64,000 nucleotides of DNA from Klebsiella electrica (GTDB lineage Bacteria > Pseudomonadota > Gammaproteobacteria > Enterobacterales > Enterobacteriaceae): NCBI RefSeq assembly GCF_006711645.1, contig NZ_CP041249.1, forward strand, positions 1-64,000, in the 5' to 3' direction. Every line of letters begins with the position of its first letter. Positions within the stretch are counted from its first letter, which is position 1. The position numbers and the translations under genes were made by a program. Shown in pieces: positions 43,582-50,809 of the stretch. The notes under the pieces are model-generated. The model worked only from the letters and a program-made list of their open reading frames with translations. It ran no database searches and was not told the DNA's origin.

Positions 43582-44229
43582 ATGAATAAAGGATTAACCG
43601 GGCTGGCCTGGGGACTGAGCATGTTCTGTGGGGCGGTTTCAGCCGCAGACAATATCAATACACCGGGAAATCGCGAGTGGCTGAAACAGCAGGAAGACGT
43701 CAGTGAGCAGTTGCGCCAGCATCCGGATAAGGCGCTGCAGCAGGAGCTTGAAGCACAAATCAGTCGTAACCCCCTTACCCGTTCGGATCAGCAGTTCATC
43801 GATAATCTGGCCAGTGAGCAGCGTGAATCCACCCGGGATAAACCGGCGGAAGGTGCCGTGTATTTCATCTCCTTCTCAATACCGGACGAGGGGTTAAAAC
43901 GGATGCTGCATGAAACCCACCGCTACGGTATTCCCGCCACGCTCCGGGGGCTCGTCAATAACGATATGAAAGCCACGACCGATGCAGTGATGGGGCTGGT
44001 TAAAGCGGGGATCACAGAAGGGGTGCAAATCGACCCGACGCTCTATTCACAGTACAACATCCGCAGTGTTCCCGCGCTGGTTGTGCGCTGCAAAGCCGGT
44101 TTTGACGTCATACAGGGCAATATTCGCCTGAAGCAGGCCCTGGAAAAGGTGGTTGAGAAAGGGGATTGTGCAGACACGGCCCGTAAAATGCTGGGAGCTG
44201 CTTCGGATACGCGAAGGAGTGCGTCATGA
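43582..44229 (+). CDS. trbC: Pilus assembly protein TrbC (F-type)
   Basis: 215 residues from ATG 43582 (an ATG seven codons earlier is possible). Signal peptide MNKGLTGLAWGLSMFCGAVSA. The C-terminal thioredoxin-like domain typical of TrbC_Ftype is visible (VYFISFSIPDEGLKRMLHET, YNIRSVPALVVRCKAGFDVIQG). Works with TraW in the periplasm. Overlaps the next gene by 4 nt. Confidence 0.92.
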   Translation: MNKGLTGLAWGLSMFCGAVSAADNINTPGNREWLKQQEDVSEQLRQHPDKALQQELEAQISRNPLTRSDQQFIDNLASEQRESTRDKPAEGAVYFISFSIPDEGLKRMLHETHRYGIPATLRGLVNNDMKATTDAVMGLVKAGITEGVQIDPTLYSQYNIRSVPALVVRCKAGFDVIQGNIRLKQALEKVVEKGDCADTARKMLGAASDTRRSAS

Positions 44230-44609
44230 AAAAGAGGCCATATCATTATATCGACGAGGATATCCGGTATCTGGTTGCCTGTATGAACGCCTGTGAGTTC
44301 AGGACATACGCGTCCTGCCAGGGACATGGTTACCCGGTGGATATTATTACACCCTATATTGCCTTCACAGCACGGACAGAGCAGGCTTCCCGGCTAAGCC
44401 GATGTCTGTGTGAGGATGCAGAGTCAGCCGTGCCTGAACTCAGCTGGGGGTGGGATATCACCGGCAGTTTTAATTCAGCGCATTCTCTTTGTTTTCGGCT
44501 GAGCCCGACCCGGCCTCACAAAAGGATAAATCGCTGGCGGAGGGGCTCTCTGCGAGGCGATTTCAATATCATGGCAAGCTTTGTGAAAAAACAAGGAGGG
44601 CTGTCATGA
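44226..44609 (+). CDS. Hypothetical Cys/His-containing protein between trbC and traN
   Basis: 127 residues, not recognised. Near the N-terminus, C19, C23, C31 and H34 (VACMNACEFRTYASCQGHG) could bind a metal. No signal peptide, so probably cytoplasmic, unlike its neighbours. Coupled by 4-nt overlaps to trbC (upstream) and traN (downstream). F does not carry a gene here to my knowledge. Confidence 0.65.
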   Translation: MKKRPYHYIDEDIRYLVACMNACEFRTYASCQGHGYPVDIITPYIAFTARTEQASRLSRCLCEDAESAVPELSWGWDITGSFNSAHSLCFRLSPTRPHKRINRWRRGSLRGDFNIMASFVKKQGGLS

Positions 44610-46561
44610 AAGAGGTTCCCCTCATTCTTACCCTGCACGCCGCTGTACTCGGGACATTTATCTGGTTTACGGCTCCGGCCTGTGCTGACAGCACGTCCGA
44701 TTACAAAGCGGGCGCTGATTATGCAAAACAGATACAGGGAAGCGGGACTGACGCGCTGAAGAACTTCAACGGGGCTGACACGCTGCCAGGGTATACCAGC
44801 AAACCGGCGCAGACGAAATATTACGGCGGCGTCTCCGCCAGCGGTGACAGTAACCTGAAAAGCGATTCCGCAGCGGAATGGGCCAGCAGTGATGTGGGGA
44901 ACAGCATCACGGAGTCGTTTACTAACCGTCCCCCGGACAGTATTTCGGCCGACGCGCCGTTCATTCAGGCGGCGAAAGAGACCGAGTCCAGAGCGGATTC
45001 GATTGTGGGGAATACCGGTCAGGCCTGTACGGCACAGGTGGTTAATCGTAGCGAGTTCACGAACCATACGTGTGAGCGGGATTTGCAGGTGGAGAACTTC
45101 TGCACGCGGGAGGCGACGCTGAAAGACAACGCCACGACGCAAAAGGTCAGTCGTACATACCAGCAGGCCGTCCCGCTGTCCTTTACCCGGAACAGCACCC
45201 GATGGGGCGGGACGCTGACGATCCCGTCGACAGGGCGCCTGTTAAGTGTTTCCGTTGATGGTGAACCCCTTCCCGTTCCCTGGATTGATGAGTGTGACAA
45301 CGAAGGAAAGGTCAGAGATAGCTGCAAGCTTGCAGTCAGTGAAAAAATCAGCCTCTTTGATAAAACATTCCCTGTCGATGTGATGACCTGGCCTCATACG
45401 ATGACGACGTGCTCCGGTGGCCAGAATACGCACTGTACCCACCATTACTACGATGGTACCGGGAAAATTCACCAGTCTTTCAGCATGGACCGGAACGTTG
45501 TTGCAGGGCAGACCTTTGCGGTAACGAAAACGTCGAAAACCCAACCATCAGTGAATGTTAAATCCATTCAGGTGACGGTCATACTGGTCATGGAAGAGAC
45601 GGAAACCGTATTTGCACCAGAGGTGGTCTGGGTTGAAAGCTGTCCGTTCAGCAAGGACGAGGGCACGAAAACTGGCGAAGAATGTATCAGCCCGGGCGGG
45701 ACAAAAACTCTCAACCTCGGCGGGAAAGAGTACGCCTTTACGGAGGCCTGCTGGAAATATAAAGACACCTGGCTGACTCAGCCGGCGGATAACGGCTCCT
45801 GTGAAAACCTGATGAGTAATGCGGCCTGTACGTTGTCATCACGCCAGTGTGCGTTCAGCTCGGAGGACGGGACCTGTCTGCACGAGTATGCCACGTTCTC
45901 CTGCGAAACCCGGACCAGCGGAAAGCAGATGGTTTGTGGTGGCGATGTGTTCTGCCTCGATGGCGAGTGCGATAAAGCGGTCAGCGGCACGAACAACGAC
46001 TTTGGACAGGCGGTTTCTGAGCTCGCGGCGCTGGCGGCGGCAGGAGAGGATGTTGCTAAGTTGAACGGCGTGGATGTGAAGGCGTTCACCGGTAAAGCGA
46101 AGTACTGCAAAAAATTCGCGGCCGGATTCAGTAACTGCTGCAAAGACAGTGGGTGGGGGCAGGACGTTGGCCTGGCACGCTGCAGCAGCGAAGAGAAGGC
46201 ACTGGCCAAAGCAAAAACGAACAAGCTGACGGTTAGCGTGGGGGAGTTTTGCTCTAAGAAGGTATTGGGGATCTGCCTGGAGAAGAAACGCAGCTACTGC
46301 CAGTTTGACTCCAAGCTGGCCCAGATCGTTCAGGAACAGGGCCGCAACGGACAACTGCATATTAGTTTCGGGGGCGCCAGCAGCCCGAACTGCCGGGGGA
46401 TCACGATGGCTGAACTCCAGGGCATTAACTTTAACCGGCTGGATTTTGCGAACTTCATGGAGGATTTAATGAATAACCAAAAAATCCCGGATAATGCGGA
46501 ACTGACAGAGAAAACAAAACAGCGAATTAAAGAACTTCTCACACAGTCATCATCAAAATAA
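44606..46561 (+). CDS. traN: Mating-pair stabilisation protein TraN
   Basis: 651 residues (F 602). Outer-membrane protein that contacts recipient outer-membrane receptors and stabilises mating pairs. Signal peptide ends at PACA; many Cys residues throughout; conserved start of mature protein (DYKAGADYAKQIQGSGTDAL) and end (GRNGQLHISFGGASSPNCRGI). The variable middle region (about 165-370) sets receptor specificity. ATG 44606 with AAGGAGGG overlaps the previous stop; a longer frame to 44489 is rejected. Confidence 0.96.
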   Translation: MKEVPLILTLHAAVLGTFIWFTAPACADSTSDYKAGADYAKQIQGSGTDALKNFNGADTLPGYTSKPAQTKYYGGVSASGDSNLKSDSAAEWASSDVGNSITESFTNRPPDSISADAPFIQAAKETESRADSIVGNTGQACTAQVVNRSEFTNHTCERDLQVENFCTREATLKDNATTQKVSRTYQQAVPLSFTRNSTRWGGTLTIPSTGRLLSVSVDGEPLPVPWIDECDNEGKVRDSCKLAVSEKISLFDKTFPVDVMTWPHTMTTCSGGQNTHCTHHYYDGTGKIHQSFSMDRNVVAGQTFAVTKTSKTQPSVNVKSIQVTVILVMEETETVFAPEVVWVESCPFSKDEGTKTGEECISPGGTKTLNLGGKEYAFTEACWKYKDTWLTQPADNGSCENLMSNAACTLSSRQCAFSSEDGTCLHEYATFSCETRTSGKQMVCGGDVFCLDGECDKAVSGTNNDFGQAVSELAALAAAGEDVAKLNGVDVKAFTGKAKYCKKFAAGFSNCCKDSGWGQDVGLARCSSEEKALAKAKTNKLTVSVGEFCSKKVLGICLEKKRSYCQFDSKLAQIVQEQGRNGQLHISFGGASSPNCRGITMAELQGINFNRLDFANFMEDLMNNQKIPDNAELTEKTKQRIKELLTQSSSK

Positions 46562-46576
46562 AAAAGGAAAGTAAAC

Positions 46577-46957
46577 ATGAAAACACATGGCCTTTTTAAT
46601 AAGTACAGTAAAGGGAAAATGCTTTATCCGTTTATCCTGGTATTTATCATATTAAGTGCGATGTCGTGGCTGAGCACCGGCGCGATGCCGATGTTAAAAT
46701 CCGTTGTGCTATTTATTATTATCCTGGCGACTCCGCTGCTGATGGCCTTGCTGGCCATGACACGTGGGGCACTGATGTTCTTCCTGGGTGCGCTGGTCAC
46801 CCAGGTTACCGTCGCCATGCTGGTCACGCTGTTTACCGCGCACAGCTTGTCCGCGGCTGCCGGATTTGGTGCCGTTTCAATTGTCATCTACGTCCTCATC
46901 ACGGGGTTCAGTGATGAAAAGACCGATGCCGGTAAGGAGGATAAAAGTGATAGTTAG
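46577..46957 (+). CDS. Membrane protein after traN
   Basis: 126 residues, not recognised. Four hydrophobic segments (YPFILVFIILSAMSWL, KSVVLFIIILATPLLMALL, MFFLGALVTQVTVAMLVTLF, GAVSIVIYVLITGF) and an acidic tail. AAAGGAAAG precedes the ATG. Overlaps the next GTG start. It has the position of F trbE but is larger. Confidence 0.6.
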   Translation: MKTHGLFNKYSKGKMLYPFILVFIILSAMSWLSTGAMPMLKSVVLFIIILATPLLMALLAMTRGALMFFLGALVTQVTVAMLVTLFTAHSLSAAAGFGAVSIVIYVLITGFSDEKTDAGKEDKSDS

Positions 46958-47174
46958 CTTTGCTAAACATCCTGTTGTCGATTTTTCTCTGAGACTGGTG
47001 CTGACGATAATTATTATCTCCCCTGTGGTGTATTTTTCATGGGATGCCGTCAAAGGGACATCGGGCAGTGATTATATTGAGAGTGTGGTTTTTATCCTTA
47101 TAGTCGGCTTTTTCTGGTTGATGAGTCACCTGTTTATTTCTGCTTTAGTAGGGATTTTGCAAAAAAGAAAATAA
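46947..47174 (+). CDS. Small inner-membrane protein, possibly TrbE
   Basis: 75 residues from GTG 46947, chosen because TAAGGAGG lies 7 nt upstream. Two membrane segments (LVLTIIIISPVVYFSW and VVFILIVGFFWLMSHLFISALVG). Size and place between traN and traF fit F TrbE (86 residues), but I cannot confirm sequence identity. Confidence 0.6.
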   Translation: MIVSFAKHPVVDFSLRLVLTIIIISPVVYFSWDAVKGTSGSDYIESVVFILIVGFFWLMSHLFISALVGILQKRK

Positions 47175-47183
47175 GGGGCAGGG

Positions 47184-47510
47184 ATGAAAGAGAACAAATC
47201 ATACGGGCTGGTGATCGTGTTTGTCGGCGTGTTTGTCGTTTTTCTGATCAGCATCATGTCTTACAGCCTGTGGCGGGATAAACAGATTAATGCGTTTCTG
47301 GCCACCAACCGGGCCTGGGGTATTCAGTGTGACAGGAGCTCGCAGGCTGCGTGGGTTATCAGGAACGGCGAGCGTACGGCATTAGAAATGAATAATATGA
47401 CACTGTACTGCCACGGTTTCCGGTTTGAGGGACGCACTGACCCTGAAACGAAAACGGTCAGTCTCGATAAATACATCGTCTATCAACATATTTCACGCCA
47501 GCCGAATTAA
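47184..47510 (+). CDS. Small membrane-anchored protein before traF
   Basis: 108 residues, not recognised. One membrane segment (YGLVIVFVGVFVVFLISIMSY) and a small domain with two Cys (WGIQCDRSSQ, NMTLYCHGFRFEG). The architecture, one membrane segment plus a short W..C..C domain, loosely resembles the paralogues in the traV-traC gap, though the sequence is not clearly related. Confidence 0.58.
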   Translation: MKENKSYGLVIVFVGVFVVFLISIMSYSLWRDKQINAFLATNRAWGIQCDRSSQAAWVIRNGERTALEMNNMTLYCHGFRFEGRTDPETKTVSLDKYIVYQHISRQPN

Positions 47511-47532
47511 TTCAGTCAAAAAGGTATTCATT

Positions 47533-48285
47533 ATGGGAAAACTACATGCCGCCATACTGGCGGGGTGCCTTTGTTGCACCCTGATGCCGGCCTGGGCGAA
47601 AGATGCGGGCTGGCAATGGTATAACGAGCAGCTAAAAAAAACAGACCCGGAAACGCCTGCCACGCCTCCGCCACCGCCAGCAAAGCAGGACATCCTTGAG
47701 AAGCTGGCGCAGCTGCAGACGGCCACAAAGCGATCGCTTTACGAGGCTATTCTTTACCCCTCATCTGACAATTTCGTGAAGTATTTCCGGCTACAGAACT
47801 ACTGGACGCAGCAGGCTGGCCTGTTCTCGATGAGCGCGAAGAAGGCCATGCTGGAAAACCCCGAGCTGGACTACAACCTGCAGTATAGCCACTACAACGG
47901 TACCGTGAAAAACCAGCTGGCTGCCGACTACGCCGAACAGCGCAAGGCAATCTCCTCCCTGGCCCAGCACTATGGCGTGATGTTTTTCTACCGCGGCCGG
48001 GAGGCCATCGACGGGCAACTGGTCCAGGTCATTAAAAACTTCCGCGAAACCTACGGACTGAGCGTGATACCGGTCTCCGTCGACGGTGTGGTGAATCCCA
48101 TGCTCCCCGACAGCCGGCTGGACCAGGGACAGGCACAACAGCTCGGCGTGAAGTTCTTCCCCGCGATGATGCTGGTCAATCCCAAAAGCGGGCAGGTTAA
48201 ACCCCTCAGTTACGGCTTTATCAGCCAGGACGACCTGGCGAAACAGTTCCTCTATGTCTCCAGCGACTTTAAACCCAATTTTTAA
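47533..48285 (+). CDS. traF: Pilus assembly protein TraF
   Basis: 250 residues (F 247). Signal peptide MGKLHAAILAGCLCCTLMPAWA, then WQWYNEQLKKTDPETPAT and a thioredoxin-like fold (YGVMFFYRGREAIDGQLVQ, then GVKFFPAMMLVNPKSG) that lacks the CXXC active site, as in F TraF. ATG 47533 is chosen for the signal peptide; a longer frame exists. Confidence 0.95.
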   Translation: MGKLHAAILAGCLCCTLMPAWAKDAGWQWYNEQLKKTDPETPATPPPPPAKQDILEKLAQLQTATKRSLYEAILYPSSDNFVKYFRLQNYWTQQAGLFSMSAKKAMLENPELDYNLQYSHYNGTVKNQLAADYAEQRKAISSLAQHYGVMFFYRGREAIDGQLVQVIKNFRETYGLSVIPVSVDGVVNPMLPDSRLDQGQAQQLGVKFFPAMMLVNPKSGQVKPLSYGFISQDDLAKQFLYVSSDFKPNF

Positions 48286-48295
48286 GGAGTGTGTC

Positions 48296-48532
48296 ATGCG
48301 AAAGATTCGGTTCCCTGATTTGGATATTACGGGAATGTGGGTGCTGGCGGTGGGCGTGTTTTTCCACCTGATTGCCAGGCTCGTCAGAAAACAGCCTGAG
48401 CTGGCCGTTCAGGCCGGGGAAATTCTGGGGTTGGGTATGGTGATATTTGGTGGATACCGAATTCTGAATGCCCTGATTGCTGAAGCTGAAAAGCAGGAGA
48501 AGGCCCGTGAAAAGCCATCAGAAGACAATTAG
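48296..48532 (+). CDS. traQ: Pilin chaperone TraQ
   Basis: 78 residues. Inner-membrane chaperone for TraA propilin insertion. The N-terminal half closely follows F TraQ (RFPDLDITGMWVLAVGVFFH, IARLV), then a second membrane segment (EILGLGMVIFGGYRIL). AAGGAGTG precedes the ATG. Overlaps trbB. Confidence 0.88.
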   Translation: MRKIRFPDLDITGMWVLAVGVFFHLIARLVRKQPELAVQAGEILGLGMVIFGGYRILNALIAEAEKQEKAREKPSEDN

Positions 48533-49073
48533 GGCAGGTATCACCACGGCTGCTCTGCTGCTGGCACTTTCTCCCGTGACCTGGGCCGGTACGCTCGATG
48601 AAGTGAAATCTCTCTGGGACCCGCAGGGCATAACAGGTTCGGCGCCGGCGTCGTCCGCTGGTGCGCCCACGTCCGCGAAGCCGGTCTCTCAGGCCCGCTG
48701 GTACCGGCTCAGCAACGGCAAACAGGTCAATCTTAGCGACTGGAAAGTGGTGTTGTTTATGCAGGGGCACTGCCCGTACTGCCATAAGTTTGACCCGGTT
48801 CTGAAGCAGCTGTCCGGACAATACGGATTCTCGGTGTTCTCTTACACGATCGACGGACAGGGGGACGAGGCGTTCCCTGAAGCCCTGCCGGTACCGCCTG
48901 ACGTGATGCAGACTTTTTTCCCGAATATCCCGGTGGCTACCCCGACCACGTTTCTGGTGAATGTGAATACGCTGGCGGCCTGGCCGATTCTGCAGGGCGC
49001 CACCGATGCTCAGGGGTTTATGGCCAGAATGGATACGGTATTTCAAATGATGGGGACGCCCAATAATGGATAA
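48507..49073 (+). CDS. trbB: Disulfide isomerase TrbB
   Basis: 188 residues from GTG 48507 (GGAGAAGG upstream). Signal peptide MKSHQKTIRAGITTAALLLA..., then a thioredoxin fold with the active site GHCPYCHKF (CPYC). Needed for correct disulfides in Cys-rich Tra proteins such as TraU, TraN and TraH. Overlaps traQ by 26 nt and the next gene by 8 nt. Confidence 0.93.
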   Translation: MKSHQKTIRAGITTAALLLALSPVTWAGTLDEVKSLWDPQGITGSAPASSAGAPTSAKPVSQARWYRLSNGKQVNLSDWKVVLFMQGHCPYCHKFDPVLKQLSGQYGFSVFSYTIDGQGDEAFPEALPVPPDVMQTFFPNIPVATPTTFLVNVNTLAAWPILQGATDAQGFMARMDTVFQMMGTPNNG

Positions 49074-49452
49074 CCTAATCAGTAAACCCTCAGAAGAAAG
49101 TTTTAATAAAGTCAGAGAACATACCGCGGATGTCAGGAAAAGACTGAGAGTTTTTCTTTATTTGTTTTTTATGTTTGTAGTCGCTGCTTTTAGCTTGTGG
49201 TTTATGACGGATAAGTTTTTTGACTGGCTGACCGTTGAATTGCTATACAGAGGCGTAACGGTAGAGAAAAATATAAAAGACCTCTGGAATATCTTGAAAA
49301 CTTTCGTTCCGTTTATATTACTTTCGCTTTCTGCTGGCTGCCTTGCGGTTTATATCGTTTTTGGTTTGCTGAATTCTTTATCGTTCGCCCTGGATTTCGT
49401 GCTTTTCAAATGGACAAGAAACAATAATGGAGGTGGCAAGGATGAGAATTAA
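49066..49452 (+). CDS. Inner-membrane protein before traH, possibly TrbF
   Basis: 128 residues. Two membrane segments (VFLYLFFMFVVAAFSLWFM, VPFILLSLSAGCLAVYIVFGLL). Its size and position between trbB and traH match F TrbF (126 residues), but identity is not certain. It overlaps trbB and traH, and its base composition is more AT-rich than both. Confidence 0.65.
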   Translation: MDNLISKPSEESFNKVREHTADVRKRLRVFLYLFFMFVVAAFSLWFMTDKFFDWLTVELLYRGVTVEKNIKDLWNILKTFVPFILLSLSAGCLAVYIVFGLLNSLSFALDFVLFKWTRNNNGGGKDEN

Positions 49453-50809
49453 ACCGCTGTCATTGTTTTGTGGTGTGCTGCTGGGGATGTCATTCACTGC
49501 TGCCGCTGATGTGAATGGCGATATGAATAATTTCTTCAATAAACTGGGGTTCGCTTCTAATACCAGTCAGCCCCAGGTCTGGCAGGGACAGGCGGCTGGT
49601 TACGCTTCCGGCGGTTCGCTGTATGCCAGAACGCAGGTGAAAACGATCCAGCTGGTCAGTATGACCCTGCCGGATATCAATGCCGGTTGCGGCGGCATCG
49701 ATGCGTATCTGGGCTCGTTCTCCTTTATCAACAGCGAACAGATACAGCGCTTCGGCAAACAAATTATGAGTAATGCCGTTGGCTACTTTTTTGACCTGGC
49801 GCTGCAGACCACTGTACCCGAAATCAAGACCGCAAAGGACTTTCTGCAGAAGATGGCCAGCGACATCAACAGCATGAACCTCAGCAGCTGCCAGGCCGCG
49901 CAGGGGATTGTCGGAGGGCTGTTTCCTCGCACCCAGGTGGCGCAGCAGAAGGTCTGCCAGGATATCGCCGGCGAGAGCAACATCTTTTCAGACTGGGCTG
50001 CCTCCCGGCAGGGCTGTTCCGTGGGCGGGCAGATGGACAAGGTGCAGGACAAGGCCAGCGACAAGGACAAGGAGCGCGTGATGAAGAATATCAACATCAT
50101 GTGGAATGCCCTGTCCAAAAACCGGCTCTTCGACGGCAATAAAGAGCTGAAAGAGTTTGTGATGACGCTGACCGGTACCCTTATTTTTGGCGAGAACAGT
50201 GAAATTACGCCGCTGCCGGCACGGACCACGGATCAGGACCTGATTAAGGCGATGATGGAGGGGGGATCAGCAAAAATTTACCACTGCAATGATTCCGATA
50301 AATGTCTCAAGGTGGTTGCGGATGCGACGGTCACTATAGCCGCAAACAAGGCGCTGAAGAACCAGATTTCCACGCTACTGAGCAGCATCCAGAACAAGGC
50401 TGTGGCGGATGAAAAACTGACGGAACAGGAGAAGGGGTTTATTTCCAGCACTACCATCCCGGTCTTTAAATACCTGGTTGACCCGCAGATGCTCGGGGTC
50501 TCGAATACCCTGCTTTACCAGCTGACGGACTATATCGGCTACGACATCCTGCTGCAGTACATTCAGGAGTTGATCCAGCAGGCCCGTGCAATGGTCGCAA
50601 CCGGAAACTACCCGCAGTCGACGATGGACATGATCCTCGAGAACCTGAACCAGGCGAGTGTGCAGATTGCCGCTTTTCAGTCCCGGGTACAGGTGCAGCA
50701 GGACGCGCTGCTGGTCGTTGACCGGCAGATGAGCTACATGCGTCAACAGGTATCCGCCCGCATGATGACCCGCTACCAGAACAACTATCACTTTGGAGGA
50801 AGCCTCTGA
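49442..50809 (+). CDS. traH: Pilus assembly protein TraH
   Basis: 455 residues (F 458). Signal peptide MRIKPLSLFCGVLLGMSFTAAA; mature protein starts DVNGDMNNFFNKLGF, with GCGGIDAYLGSFSFIN, a family hallmark, and a coiled-coil C-terminus. Periplasmic/outer-membrane, needed for pilus outgrowth. Overlaps both neighbours. Confidence 0.96.
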   Translation: MRIKPLSLFCGVLLGMSFTAAADVNGDMNNFFNKLGFASNTSQPQVWQGQAAGYASGGSLYARTQVKTIQLVSMTLPDINAGCGGIDAYLGSFSFINSEQIQRFGKQIMSNAVGYFFDLALQTTVPEIKTAKDFLQKMASDINSMNLSSCQAAQGIVGGLFPRTQVAQQKVCQDIAGESNIFSDWAASRQGCSVGGQMDKVQDKASDKDKERVMKNINIMWNALSKNRLFDGNKELKEFVMTLTGTLIFGENSEITPLPARTTDQDLIKAMMEGGSAKIYHCNDSDKCLKVVADATVTIAANKALKNQISTLLSSIQNKAVADEKLTEQEKGFISSTTIPVFKYLVDPQMLGVSNTLLYQLTDYIGYDILLQYIQELIQQARAMVATGNYPQSTMDMILENLNQASVQIAAFQSRVQVQQDALLVVDRQMSYMRQQVSARMMTRYQNNYHFGGSL

